Shown here one piece after another: positions 63,856-64,000 of a DNA stretch of 64,000 nt (positions are counted from its first letter, which is position 1; each line of letters begins with the position of its first letter). The notes under the pieces were generated by a model. That model worked only from the letters and a program-made list of their open reading frames with translations, did not search any database and was not told the origin of the DNA. This stretch comes from Mesostigma viride (lineage: Eukaryota > Streptophyta > Mesostigmatophyceae > Mesostigmatales > Mesostigmataceae): contig RPFO01000132.1 in assembly GCA_009746045.1 (NCBI GenBank), positions 1,384,590 through 1,448,589 on the forward strand. Reading direction: 5' to 3'. A program made the translations under genes and the position numbers.

Positions 63856-64000
63856 CTGTGGGTAGGGGGGGGGGCATGGGAGGTAGAGGGTTCGGGGCAT
63901 CAATGTGGATGACGAGTGCCATTGACCTATAGGTAGCAACACATGTGTTGTCCATTAGATAAATAATGATGCAAGTGGCAAGGCTTTTCTTGACCAGGTA

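Overview
The window looks like nuclear DNA of a green alga (Chlorophyta or a close relative). I cannot name the species. Three things point there: GC-rich multi-exon genes with GT-AG introns full of simple repeats, a plant-type Mediator subunit 4 with GWKPGDP modules, and an Osser/copia-like retrotransposon with an initiator-Met-tRNA-type primer site. A polycystin (TRPP) channel suggests a ciliated lineage. No rRNA, tRNA or CRISPR array was found.

Layout. Positions 1-28987 are one nest of LTR retrotransposons. The host is a Ty3/gypsy chromovirus whose 5' end lies left of the window. Its ORFs are gag (7110-9017), protease-RT-RNase H (9017-11509), integrase with chromodomain (11506-11920 plus 18664-20036) and an extra 734-codon ORF of unknown function (20041-20696 plus 26455-28003). 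A probable 3' LTR is at 28312-28987. Three elements sit inside it: (A) a divergent copia-type element on the minus strand (1-7108) with the odd domain order Gag-INT-PR-RT-RH; (B) a 6.7-kb element with long terminal repeats and no coding capacity (11921-18658, target duplication ccctg); (C) an Osser-like copia with near-identical LTRs (20697-26449, target duplication gtggt). Removing B or C with one target-site copy restores the host reading frame exactly, so the host ORFs were intact when they were hit.

Positions 28988-34800 hold two LINE remnants in opposite orientation whose 3' ends meet at a (TTAA)n tract. The minus-strand one keeps ORF1 and an APE-type endonuclease but has lost the RT core.

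Positions 37872-51250 carry two host genes transcribed away from each other: an unrecognised 7-TM-like protein (minus strand) and a ten-exon polycystin-2-type channel (plus strand, 1192 residues by my splice model) with about 400 extra residues in its extracellular domain. Several introns of both genes contain a degenerate echo of the exon end plus the splice donor. Positions 51900-57100 are a scrapyard of LINE fragments, one with a possible restriction-like endonuclease domain. Positions 57415-63855 are eight 3' exons of MED4 on the minus strand, with large minisatellites in its introns; its 5' end is beyond the right edge.

Exon models were built by hand from GT-AG sites, phase and family resemblance. 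No alignment, RNA evidence or database search was available.
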